From: Coccinella septempunctata
Lineage: Eukaryota > Arthropoda > Insecta > Coleoptera > Coccinellidae
Direction of reading: 5' to 3'
Assembly (NCBI RefSeq): GCF_907165205.1
Contig: NC_058191.1
Location: 23,826,064-23,890,063 of the forward strand
DNA: 64,000 bases
The notes beneath the pieces were generated by a model. It searched no databases, was not told the DNA's origin, and saw only the letters and a list, made by a program, of their open reading frames with translations. A program made the translations under genes and the position numbers. Below are positions 1 to 13,000 of this stretch, piece by piece (the stretch's first letter is position 1; each line of letters starts with the position of its first letter).

Positions 1-827
1 GTCGAGAAATGTTCACCAAAAAACAATAGTCCATGAACTCTGTTGCAATAACCTTGACCTTTGTTTACTACAACATTATTCAGGATGTCTTATAGGTGAT
101 AAACGTACAGATAAGGTAATACGTAGAAGACAGTAGAAAAAACTAAACCTATGAAAAATTAATGATCCCAAATAAGCGCATTTTAATTACTTCCTACAGC
201 TATTAAAAATAAATACCATTAACAAAAGGTCAATTTGTAAGATTGACATGTGTCGCTATCTACTCGAGAGATCTAATATACTTCTTCAATATAATTGCGT
301 TTATTTGGTATTTGTGAATATTCACAATTCCAGTTTGGTTCAGTTTTAGTAAATTTCATCAAACCATAATTAATCGTTTGTTTTAAAACGATTAATTTCA
401 AGCAATCAATGTTTTGTCATTAAATGCACGAATTTTAAAATGGTATATCTATGAATATACCTTTAAAAATAACGTTTTCTTCATTCGCCTAAATTTCATA
501 TCCGCTATACACAACATTCTAAATATAACCGAAATACGTATTTTAGAGTTCCTTTCAATTGACTCTTCGGAATGTTATAACTGACAGTGGCACTGCATTT
601 ATATCTTACGTTCGAATGGTACTTCGAAAAGACCACTCAACCTCTCTTATTTATGATATGGACTCAGATTGACAAATTTGTATTTACAAATGTCCTGCAC
701 CTATCAATGAAAATTCTTTTTTTCAACAGAATGGTCTAACAGCTTGAAGAAAGCAGGCCATTCTCATGTTTTTATCTTCCTTCATTACATCAAAATATAA
801 TCTAACCAAAGTGAAATATTGTTTCAG
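1..827. other. upstream region, nothing recognised
   Basis: AT-rich non-coding DNA before the first coding exon of the phosphatase gene. I see no ORF with similarity to anything and no clear promoter. The sequence directly before the ATG at 828 reads TGTTTCAG, a good splice acceptor, so an unseen 5' untranslated exon may lie in or beyond this stretch. Confidence 0.4.
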
Positions 828-1065
828 ATGCTCGCCAAGTGCAGGCTGTGTGCAGTACTGAAATGCTTCAGAAAAAACGATTCTTCCAAAGATATTTCTT
901 TGTCGGATCTTGACATATCTAATAAGAATTCGGAAATGGATTTGCCTAAAACTACGGAAGGGAATATACGAAGAAAACGAATTAATTTATCCCTAGAAAA
1001 ATCGAGATTTTGGGATATGTGTTGCTACTCTAGAAAAAAGTCAAAAATGGCTAAAATGGAGAGAA
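828..1065 (+). CDS. rdgC: rdgC coding exon 1 (Cys-rich N-terminus)
   Basis: ATG follows TGTTTCAG immediately, so the start codon probably sits at the first base of a spliced exon. It encodes about 79 residues with cysteines at positions 5, 8 and 13 (MLAKCRLCAVLKCF) and a later CC pair, in a basic context. The donor is GTGAGT at 1066 and the exon ends one base into a codon, matching the next exon. Some Drosophila RDGC isoforms carry acylated N-termini; this exon looks suited to that role (inference). Confidence 0.75.
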
Positions 1066-4000
1066 GTGAGTTTAATCCTTTATAAGAGTGATTGAATATA
1101 GTTTTTAAATAGTGAATAGATACATCTTTTGCTCAAATAATTTAAATGAAGGGTGAATGGGTATGCTGTTTTATTCGTGACAGTTCTTTGAATCGAAAAT
1201 GATTCAATTGTAGCTAAACTATAAAAATTTCAACTTTGGATATAAATTTCCATCGTTCATCAATAGAATATGACGTTAAAATATCAGAATGCTTATAAGC
1301 TCAATTGAATTACGCATGAAGGGTTTCCATACCTGAGTCTTTGTAAAATATTAGATGTATTTTCCTCCGTAAGTATATTAGAAGACGAACTGATAAGCTT
1401 TGAGAAAATGTGACTGTTTTTTCCAGTACAAACATAAAATTGTTATGGAAACATTTAGAGATTTGGATTGCCTTTGCTGTTTATATTTTCTTTGTGTATT
1501 GTATGCTGAACTTTTTATCACGATTCTATACAGAGTGAGTCTTTGACTCTTACAAATATTTCAACTCTAAATTTTTGAGATATCGATTGAAATTTATTCT
1601 GGGAGGATTCTGCATCTCTTTATAAACGTTACAGAATTATAATTTCAACGTTATTTATTTTGAGTTCATTGTCAGGCAACAATTTTTTCTAGTTAATTTG
1701 CTCCTGACAAATTAGTGCAAGAATTTACGCAGGAGCAAATCGTTGATTTCATTTTTAATTGATTTTGTTTCAGAGATTGGGAGTGAAAACCCTAAAAACT
1801 AAATTTTTGAGGTCAAAAGAAACACTTTTTCTTAAACCATTTCTTCGGAATCGGCTCTGATAAAAAGATGTTGTATTCAGCCGGAGTACCCAAATTTTCC
1901 AAATATCACAGATAAGTACTTTTTAATTTTTGAGCATTAAATTACTCAAAACGGCATATTATACGAGAAAATATGAAAATACTTTTATTTTGAAAAACGT
2001 TCAAATATTCATTATAAATGGCGTCCAACTTAGTTTCAAGAGTTGGGTTCTTTGAATTTTTGGTATTTTTATGGTACGTAATGGTCACAATGGAAGACGT
2101 GGGTGATATCTTGTGTTCGAAAAAGATTCATGCAATAAATGAAAAACCATAATGATAAGGAAAAAAGTGTTTCTTTTGACCACAAGAATCTACTGTTGAA
2201 ATATTTATACGAGTCAAAGACTCACCTGTATGTTACATTCTCCTTCGGTTGGTGATGGATAATATTATTTTCCTTTAGATATTTTACCAATATATGTTTC
2301 TGACACGGTGCAGTTTATCCTTCATTGTGTTGTCCGCCATAGTTTTTGTATTAGGGGAGACCGAGGCTTGTTGTGACAATTTTTACTTCAACTAACATAT
2401 ACAGGGTGTGGCGTAATGAATGGATAATATGGAGCCTGCGGGTAGAGGACTCTATGGCGGTTCAGAAAAATATATTTTACGTTTAGTAAAAGTGCCTTGG
2501 ATTTCGAGATATTGGAGATTTTCGAAAATTCAAGAGCCACTCGTTTTGTAGGCAAGGCTCAAGGAATGAATTTTTTCAAACTGTTTTTTGGATAGTATTT
2601 CTGGATAGATGATCTATCGAATCTAATTAATTATTTTTGATGCGCATGAATAGTTCTTCATGAAAAAAAGATCTAACTCAACTTTTCCGTTTTGATTTTT
2701 TTTTTCAAGTTCAACCTAGTGCGGTGTAAAAAATAATATGGTTACCTGAGAGCCAATGCAAGAAAAAACATGCCCGTTTCATTGAGATTCCGAAATGGTA
2801 TAGCTTTCTGTATTTTCAGCATTTAATACATAAAAAATTCCTATTGCAATCAGTTGAGGCCTAGTTTAATATGTGAACAATAGTTCCTGAAATTTTTAGC
2901 AACTAAAATGAGAAATGCAAGCAGAATAAATCTATAAGAAGGTATAGAGCATGTACTGAAGCTCATTCATAGTGGCCTCTTAAGGCATCTTTTGTGAAAT
3001 TTAATTCAATGAAACGATACTCATTTTAAAATTGTTGATATGCAATAAAGCTATGTTTTATGTTTAGCACTTAGGTAACCGTATTATTTTTTACACTACG
3101 CTGGGTTGAACTTAGGAAACAAAATAAGCAAAACGGAAAATTTGAGTCAGATCTTTTTTTATGAAAAACTATTCATGCGGACCAAAAATAATAATTTACA
3201 TTCGATAGCGCATCTATCCAGGAATACTATACAAAAAACAGTTTGAAAAAATTCCTTCATTTGGAGTCTTGCCTGCAAAACGAGTGGCGAAGGGTGTGAT
3301 TTTCTTGAATTTTCGAAAATCTCCAATATCTTGAAAACTAAGGGACTTTTACAAAACATAAAATATATTTTTCTGAACCGCCCTAAGGTCCTCTACCTGC
3401 AAGCACCATATTATCCATTCATTACGCCACACCCTGTATAAAGAGTCATATGTAGCCCATATTTATTCTATCAGAAATAAATTAAGAATTTATTTGATCA
3501 TTAAGGTTTCTGAGGAATTCTACAAAAAAATAAATTTACTCCCTTGTCACAACTCTCCTAAGGTTGTGGTAAGTGTGACAAATAAGGAGGTGAGTTATGA
3601 CACCCATGTATTTGGTCTATTAGGTGTATAACAAAATAAACCAGTTTGTTACTGTTAAATAAATAACTCATTCCTTTCAAATAGAGTACTCTTATAAGTA
3701 TTTAATATTACTGTAGGTACTTGAATATACATTATAACATTCAATCCAAAAATCGAAATTTTATTCGATTAACAATTATGTCAGATGTATAGAAGTTCGT
3801 CACCAACGCAAGGTTCGTCAGACCTGCCTTTGCACTTGAGCCCTGAGTACCCTTCTCATTCGATTTGCATAATGAGGTCTCAAGAAAAAAAATTCTGCTT
3901 CCTCTTCGTCATGAACTTTGCTTTTCTTTTTAGACTTAGTTTTTAGGCTTCTTATTTTTCTCTATCACAACAAACCTTTTCATATTTTTCATTTCATGTA

Positions 4001-7000
4001 GAAGTTCCTATTGCTGCAATTTTATTCCGAATAAGTGTGCCAGTAAGCACGACAGATTTCGTTGTACTTATATCTATTGGGTTGGTTCATTTTTCTTGGC
4101 GGAGCAAAAAATGTGCCAATTCATTTGCCGATTACGCACCCCAAGACAAAAGAAAACACTTTGCCAGAAAAATAGATCACAACTCACCTATTTCTTCATA
4201 AACTTTTTAGGGTTTTCACTCCCAATCACTGAAACAAAATCAATTAAAAATGAAATCAACGATTTGCTCCTGCGTAAATTCTTGCACTAATTTGTCAGGA
4301 GCAAATTAACTAGAAAATATTGTTGCCTGACAATGAACTGAAAATAAATAACGTAGAAATTATAATTCTAAGTGGTAACGTTTCGGAGTCTATATCAGAC
4401 TCCTTCATCAGACGAAAAATCTATTTTCGAAAATCTTCTGAATTGTGGCTTTTGTTTGACATTAATTGTCAATACAACTCACCTAGGTGCAGAAAATCAT
4501 GAACCAGCCAGAACAATAATTCGTTATGTCAAAATGAGATGTCAATACAAAATAACAGTACTAGGCTAGTGAACTTGAAAGACTGAAACATATGAGAAAA
4601 GATATAATAAAAATCCAAACATAATATGTAACCATGTAGATGAAATCAAGATCAAGATCTTATGCTTCTTAAAAAACGAGATTAATCGATTTGCTAATAC
4701 TTTCTCGAATAGTTTTGCTCAGGATGACAGCATGCTTATTGGACGATAGTTATTTAGATCTTCTTTGCAACCTTTTTTTATATAGGTTTCACCGCTGCCA
4801 TCTTGAGTGTCTCTGGGAAAATTCCTTCTGTGAATGCTTTATTCATTATGTTTGCTATTATGGGTGCAATTGGAGATATAGTTCTTCTTATTATATTCAT
4901 CGGGATGTCATCGTAGCCTCTAGAGATTTTTCGACTCTCTTCATGTTAATATTACTATCACCATTGGGGAACTTATTGTTAATGCTTGGAGCTACACTGA
5001 AATCGATGGCCAGCTGTTTGGGATTAATCGATGATGAGGTGAGAGTTGAGGCATTATTTGTGTCTCTGCTGAGGTCCTTGATAAGTTGCCAGGAGCCAGG
5101 TTGTTTTGGATTTATTATGAGATTTTTCGATTCTTGCTGCATAATGCTTGTGTTTGAACTTGGACATGATATTTCTTCTTAACTTTCTTGCACTCTCTCA
5201 GTATTTCTGGTCGACTTAAGGAAGCTATGTACAGAATGTCCAACTCCTTTTTATACTCTGAAAACTGGGATCAAATGCATATATTTTATTGGGGGCAGTT
5301 CTGGTGATGAGAGTACTTACCTCTTATTTTTTGCCAGATCTCTAGATATATTGCATAATTTCTTTTTTTTTTTTGAGGCATTTAACGATTTGCCAAGGGT
5401 TTTGTTCTGCATCATCATCTCTACATAATTAAATCCTTTTTTGGTGGTGTTAATTTCTTCACCGCTTTTCGCCTCTATCTTATTTTAATCGGGGATATTT
5501 ACGTCTTCAATAACCATACATCTTTCGCTTCCCTTATGTATTTAAGGGTAGCGATATAATTAAGTTGGTACTAGATAACGACAATGGCTTTATTAAGAAA
5601 TGAGGTTTGATTATATTACAAATTCTAATCTAAATCGATTGAATTATTATTTTTTTCCCACTGTATTTATTTTACCACAGCAGATGTGAGCATTTTTGTT
5701 ACTCGATTACGAATGGGATTTGATTTTCGAAAGTTTTCGTCCTATTTTGAGATGTTGGATATACAACTGATTAAACTGTTGAATCAAATTAAAATTAACC
5801 GACAGCATGTATAACACTCTTATCTTGACCCTCATTTCCTTTTTGTAAATTACTTCTTATATTTCAGCTGTTAAGGCTACCTTACTTATACAAAAATGGT
5901 TCAGAAGATATATGGCCAGATTGGAATTACGTCGTAGGTATACATGGAATATATTCCAAAGCCTTGAGTATGCCGGCGAACACGACCAAGTAAAGGTAAT
6001 AACCATGAGGCAAGATCTACTCAACTCTCATATGGCCTGAAGCAGGAAATGAAAACTAGCGATAGTAGCGATATGATAACTTCGGTTCTCCTAACTAGAG
6101 ACTAGAGTAGCATATATACAATGTGTCCCAGAATAAATGGAGAAGCCTGAAACACCTCATAGAAGAGCTGTTCAGTACGCTGAAAAGAAAAAACGAAAAA
6201 AATCTGTCCCCTCAGAAATTTCTTTATTTTCGAAAGAACGATTTTTTCAACACCGAGTTACGTTTTTTGAAACCACGGTAACAAACCAATAAAATATATC
6301 AGTTTTCTCGTGGTGAAATATTCTTCATAGAGTATGCGAAAAACTTCATAAATAACTTAACTGATGAGAGCTTCTTAAGAATTCCTTCGAAATAAATTGC
6401 AAACTTTCTTTTATTGGAAGAGATGCCGGAAGGTGTGAGAGAAAACTATTGGTTCCAAAATGATATATGTATGTATGTTCTGCACAATATGCAGTCAACA
6501 TTTGTGCTTATTTGAACGCCATCTTCCCAGTTCCCAGTTCCAAGTTCCCCAGGTCTGAATCCGTCGGATTTTTTTCACTGGATTTGCCTTAAATACAAAA
6601 TTATAAGAAAACTTGCGCAGATGTATAAAGCAGGCATCTTCAAAGATTTCCGATCATTGTCATGCGCGACTCCTGAGAAAACAGAATATGGAGCATGTCG
6701 AGTACGGGGAAGACATTTAAAATATTCATTATCAATTAGTAATGTGGATATTGTGAAGATTCTTGAATTATTTACTCAAAACAATATCAAGAAAAGAATA
6801 CGAAATGATAATAAATCTAAATTATTTCAATTTTCAACTAAAGCTTAATTCCTGTTATGGTGTTTTCCTAATGCCTCAACAGTTCAGGAGAAGAAATTAT
6901 TGATTATTTAATATTTCTGCATTGTCGCGAATTCACTCTTTCTCAAAATTAATAGCATTAACTTCGTAAGTTCGTAATTACGAGTTATAAAGATGCATTA

Positions 7001-10000
7001 TTGCACCATTTTGAAATCTGCATGGAAGGAGCAAATTTTTTGAGTAGTTGGCCACTCAGGCCGCCATACATATTTTTTCACCACGAGCATAAAATTCCAC
7101 GAAATGAACCATCTGTCACATTTCATCATGAAATTTCATGTTGCGATTTGTTACCCAAATAAAGACAAAAGCTATTCATAGGTTTTTGTGCGTATCTATC
7201 GCTATATTCCAGAAAAATTATTTCACCGGGAAATAACTGACTAATTTGACTTATTCATAACAGTGCTAGAGTGGTATGAAAAGAAATTTTTTTTTATAAT
7301 TTTTCAGAGCACTCATTCTATGAGTATTATCCATTCATTCTGAGACTCCCTGTATAGTAATGGTTGTTTTGTTTTTCTAAACTAAAAAAGAGGAGACGAT
7401 ATTGAGGTTTGAGGTGCTTATTATTATTCTTAGTGAAAAAATTGGCTAACACTTTTCTTCTTTTGATGCAAGTATTAGCTATGTTCCACAGGAAAGCGAG
7501 AGTAGGTTTTTTATTTTCATAAACTTCTTATTGACGATACAATAGGTATATTTCGGTATGGAACTAGTGCCTACAAAACTTTGGCATCCTATACCCTTCG
7601 TACCGGAAAAAAAAACATTAAGCCCTGTATAGTTGTTTGAATAGAATCTGAAGAATACCACGAGATTGTGAAATGTGTGGTTTTCACTGCGGTACAATGT
7701 GGAACAGAACTATAGTACATATGCGAAGTAATTAAGACACATGACACCCGCTGATATGAAATCAAAAAATATCACGATCCGAATCAAACTAGTAAACCAC
7801 CATCATTCAAAATATTAACAGAAGTACCATCTCGTAAAGAAATAGTAAATTATAAGCATGGTTTCTTACTCATTTGATCTCGTCAGAGGAACAAAACTCA
7901 TACCTCGACAAAAATGGAACGACCTAGAGGTCTCTATATATTCGATATTTCAACAATAGATTCTTGAGATCAAAAGAAACACTTTTTTCCTAATATACCA
8001 TTTTTTCCGATTCGGCAAAAAGATATAGCCATTTTAAATTTTCATAATGAGCAATGCTACCCCTGGAAAAACAAAATAACCTTCAGAATGACTAGTTGAA
8101 TCTGCGACACTACACATCTGTGAATCTTTCAAACAGAGTTGTATTCATCCAAAGTACCCAATTTTTGAAATTCCACAGATACTTTTTAATTTTTGAACCG
8201 TTTGTGAAATTAAACTGAAAACAACATTTTTTTATGGTTTTTCAACAGCCTCTACCTTTTAAACCGAGCCGAACCGGAAAAATGGAAAAAAAGTGTTTCT
8301 TTTGACCTCAAGAATAAGAATCTACTGATAAAATATTTGTACGAGTTAAAGACTGGCCCTGTATTATGCTTTCTTAGAGTGAGTGACAGCAGTTTCCATT
8401 TGCTCCAACTCTCTGGTTGGAGGAATCGTATATATCACGATAATCAAGAAGTGAGAGAGAAGGCGCTGGAAACGTTCGAATTATTGGCAGCAGCCCTCGG
8501 AAATCATAATCATGAATAGAACTCGCCTTCTGGTAGGTAAACCATAAATGAAATTAATAATGATTCATGTTATGTTCTGAATGGAACTAGCAAAACGCCA
8601 CAACTTAAATCACTTATTTATTAGCAGAAATACAATTTCGTCTCGAAAGAGTATGTAACTCAATCAAGAAGGCGAGATCCATTTATGATATTTGAACTTG
8701 AGAGGAGTTTAAACCACGGGACTTTCTCCGTATAAGGCGTAAAGGGGGAAAGCAAAGATTATAGAGTTAGGTCTAACTCTAACTCTATAATCTTTGGGGG
8801 AGAGACTACCAGAATGTGGGGTGTTGCCTGAACACTTGAACGATAAGTAGAAGTTACGAATATTACAATAGTTTCCACTTTCGTCGAAAAGATGGCAACA
8901 CTTAACGAACGTCTTTTTTTAATTTCACCAGGATACGAATTGTAGCAAATGGCGAGTCTTTTCGAGAAATTTTTTCATGTGGAAATTCATAGAAGAGATA
9001 ATTGCACCTCAGAAATAAGTTAATAACATGAATGAATATTTTTTCTTCAGTGGAATTTTTTTTATTTTTTTTCCATTTGACGAATGAAAACATTTCTGAC
9101 TTTCCAAGGTGACCAACTTACTGAATTATAATGAAAACCCCATATAAATTAGTGGTTTCTGACTCAAGATATTCAGTTTCTCTTTTTGAACAGAGCACTA
9201 AAACGGTGTAGACCCCTCTTAAATATTATTATGTTTTTGTCTAGTTTTAGTAAGAAAAATCCCACCATTTTAAAAGTATGCCTTTTTCCTTAACAGTACA
9301 TTTCGGTACGAAACTAGTATAAAATCTTGAAAAAAAGAAAATGTGGAATCGACTTTGCGCGATATAAGATCGATGGTAGTTAGTTCGAATTGTTCATTCA
9401 CAATTTCTCAGGTATGTGGGACAACATAATGTACTCAAGCAACCACGATACAAATAGAAAAGGCTTTGAAAATACGTTCCAACATCTTTATGAATTCCTT
9501 TATAAATACATCGCACATCTCTTAACTATTTCGTGGTACATTCAACCAAGCTAACTACTTCAGAAATAAACTAGAAACTAAGTTGTCAATAATTCACCCA
9601 AGCCACTCAAAAATTACTATTCATTAGTTTCTGCTCCCAAAATATTATTGAAATAAGAGCGTTGATGTATGAAACAACTGTGTTAATTTACAGCTATATA
9701 ATTTTTTCAATGCACTCCTAAGCCACATTCCTGTAAATAGAGAAGAAAGTACAAATACTACTGGAAACACTGCAACAAATGGTAAGTGAGATGAATCTGT
9801 AATCATATCAGATTTCTTTAGTTATTGTTTTTTCTCAGACGAGTATTTTACTGTACTCATTCAAGATGATTCCGAAGACGAAGACATGTCCGATGGCGAT
9901 AAACAGTTCAGAATATCTTTTCCCTTGACGGAAGACATTGTACGTTCACTGATAGAAATGTACAAGACAAAACGAGTAAGTCTAATAAATTATTAATTTC

Positions 10001-13000
10001 TAAAATGGTAATCGCTCAAGTAGCAAGTTCAAATAATTTGGTTCCTGAAGTCTCATCTGTGGGCCGGCACAATTGATATTCTTTTACACTTGATGACTCA
10101 ATGCTCAAAAATATATCACATTTCTACAAAATACATATACTCATATTAAATTACTTCCATCAAAATGAAATTTTTTGGCGCCAACGCAGGTGATCAAACT
10201 TATTTTATCATCATGTATTCCAAATTACAACAACCATTCGAAAAACATCTTTTGCGAAAGGAGAACAAATTATACAAATACCTCCCGATGAAAACTCAGT
10301 CAAGACAGTGCTCCCTTTGTGAATGACTTGAGTGGCAGAATATACCTACCCACTCTTTAATGTATTGCAAGAACTTTTAAGTCTCTTAAGTAGAGTAGAT
10401 AGTAGTAGAGATAAATTGTTGATTCAGACTACAATCGGCTCAAGCCATCGTCTGTATATATATGCCCTCATTTTTGAGAGAATTCTGCTCATATTTCCAG
10501 CGGAATTGTGTCCGTATTTTTTGGGGAATTTTGCCGTATTTGACCTCAAACTTCATTTTAATGTTTTGAGGCGATATCGATAAATAGGCTTAACAATTTG
10601 AATTTCCCGTTAACCTTCATTGTAGTTTCGTTGGCGGCCGCATGAGGGCGGTATTAATAATAATAATAATAATAAGCTTCATTTCAAATTAAGTAGCAAC
10701 ATAATTATAATAATACATTACTTCTTGAAATGAAATAGTGTCAAGGTATGTAATTAACAGTTTGAGGTATCTCCCATCTCATACATCAGAAATTCATCAA
10801 CAGTATAGGGTTCTATTTGTACCAACAGTTTGAAGATTTGTTTTTTGAAAATTTTAAGTGCTGTTGTTTCTCTTATGTGATCTGTAACCTTGTTGTAATA
10901 TTTAATGCAACTGTATTCTGGTCCCTTTTCGGTCAGTGTTAGTCTATGTTTTGGATATTTCAACTTTGTTGTTCTAGTGTTGTACGTTGTTACCGATTTA
11001 GTTTGGAAGTAATGTTTATTTTTGAATACAAAAATAAGGCACTCCTGTATATGAATTGCAATTGCAGTCAGCAAGTTATTTTGTCTGAATATTCCTCTAC
11101 ACGATTCTCTGCTGGTCATTTGCATAATCGTCCGAATAGCTCTTTTCTGTATCATCAGAACACGACCCATGGTGCTTGCACTTCCATAGAATAAAATGCC
11201 ATACTTTAGCTTGGATTCAAATGTCGCCTGATAAATCATTTTCATGGATGATAGGTCCAAGTAATTTCTTAAGACTCCTAGTGAGTAGCAGATGGAAGTA
11301 AGTTTCGTACATAGAATTGATATATGTTCTCTCCAGTTTACATTTTCATCTAGAGACCTAGAAAGCGTCCAGTATTTTGTAGAGTAACTTTGTTGTTATC
11401 GAGTTGGATGTGAAGCCTGAGCAGTCTTTAAAAGAATGGCACAAGTTTTTTCTACATTCATACATAGCCTGTTAGATTGGAACCATTGCATAGTTTGTTC
11501 TAGAACGTTTTTCACTAGGTCTAAAATTTCGGGGATGGTATTTGCACTCAAGGTTAAATTGAAATCATCAGCATAATTTATCATATGTTGCTGTATTCTG
11601 TTGGATAGGTCATTGATGAAGATGATAACGAGTATAGGACCCAAAATACTCCCCTGTGGTACACCAAGTTGTATGCATACCTCTTCCGATATAGTTTTTG
11701 TGCCATCAGCCTCAATAACTACCCGTTGTTTACGGTCAGATAGGTAGGATCTGAACCATTCATTCTCTATTCCTCTTATTCCATAGTAGTCCATTTTTGC
11801 CAGTATGTAATCATGTGTTAAGGTATCAAAGGCCTTAGATAGATCTAGCATCAGAGCCATTACGATTTTAGAGTCCTCTAAAGCATTCAATGCGTCTTGG
11901 ATGAATTCGAATGCTGCTGTAGTTGTAGATTTTCCCTTAACATATCCGTGTTGTGCTGATTTCAAAATTTCCTCGTGGGTGAGGAAAGTAACTAGTTGTT
12001 CACAAATGGCTAGCTCCAATATTTTTGAAAAGGTAGGAAGCAGGCTAATTGGTCTATAACTTTCGGGGTTGGTCTCTTCTCCTTTCTTGTATATCGGCTT
12101 TATAAGTGCTTGCTTCAAAGATTCTGGAAATATACCATACTTCATGGAATTATTAATAAGGTAGGTAAGTGGAGCAGCTATTTCTTTCATACAGTACTTT
12201 ACCGTTTTTATTGGGACGTCATCTATTCCTGAACTGTTCTTATTTTTGAGCCTTCCTATTAATTTCAATGTATCTTCCTCTGTTATTGGATGGAATCTGA
12301 AGGTATTATTATTTCTTTCAATTTCGTGTTGAAATGGCATTTTTTTCTGATGTTTAATTTTTTCTTCTGCTGCCGTCGCAAAGTGGACATTAAATTTGTT
12401 AGCTGTTTCTATGGGGTTTCCAGGGATGTCTGTATTATAATTTTTATTACCTTTTATTTTTCCTACTGTTCTCCAAAGTGTTTTCATTTTGTTGTCAGAA
12501 TTTAGTATATGTTGCTTGAATTTATTGCCCTTCTCGTTTCTGAGCAATTCATCATACTCCTTTTTAACCTCCTTATATGCCTCCATAAAGACAGGATTAA
12601 AAGATTTACATGTGTGCAATAAATCAAGTCTGATTTTACAATTTGTTATTTTTTCATTGTTTGGTTTAGGGAGATTTTTTTTACTAGCTTGAATTTTTTT
12701 TATAGGACATGCTTGACTCAAGTGGCTTTTGAATGTATTTGTGAAGGTATTCCATTGTTCATTTATTTTATCCTCAGGTATGGTGTATAAGATGTTCCAG
12801 TCCTGAAGTTTTAGACTGTCAGCTAAAATTTGCATGTGATTTGGTGTTATAATTCTTCTATATTGACATTTTTGGCCTTGCTGCATCTGCTCGTTTATTG
12901 TTATGATTTGTGCTGTATAGTGATCTGAAATATGGGTTTTAATTACTTTTGATTTGAAGTCTTGTTGGTTAATGAGAATGTTATCTATGCAGGTTTTACT

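Noticed and set aside
4691..5182. 163-codon open frame on the + strand
   Set aside because: The opposite strand encodes clear LINE RT motifs across the same stretch, so this frame is an antisense shadow.
10656..10674. TAA/TTA microsatellite
   Set aside because: Explained as the 3' tail of the adjacent LINE.
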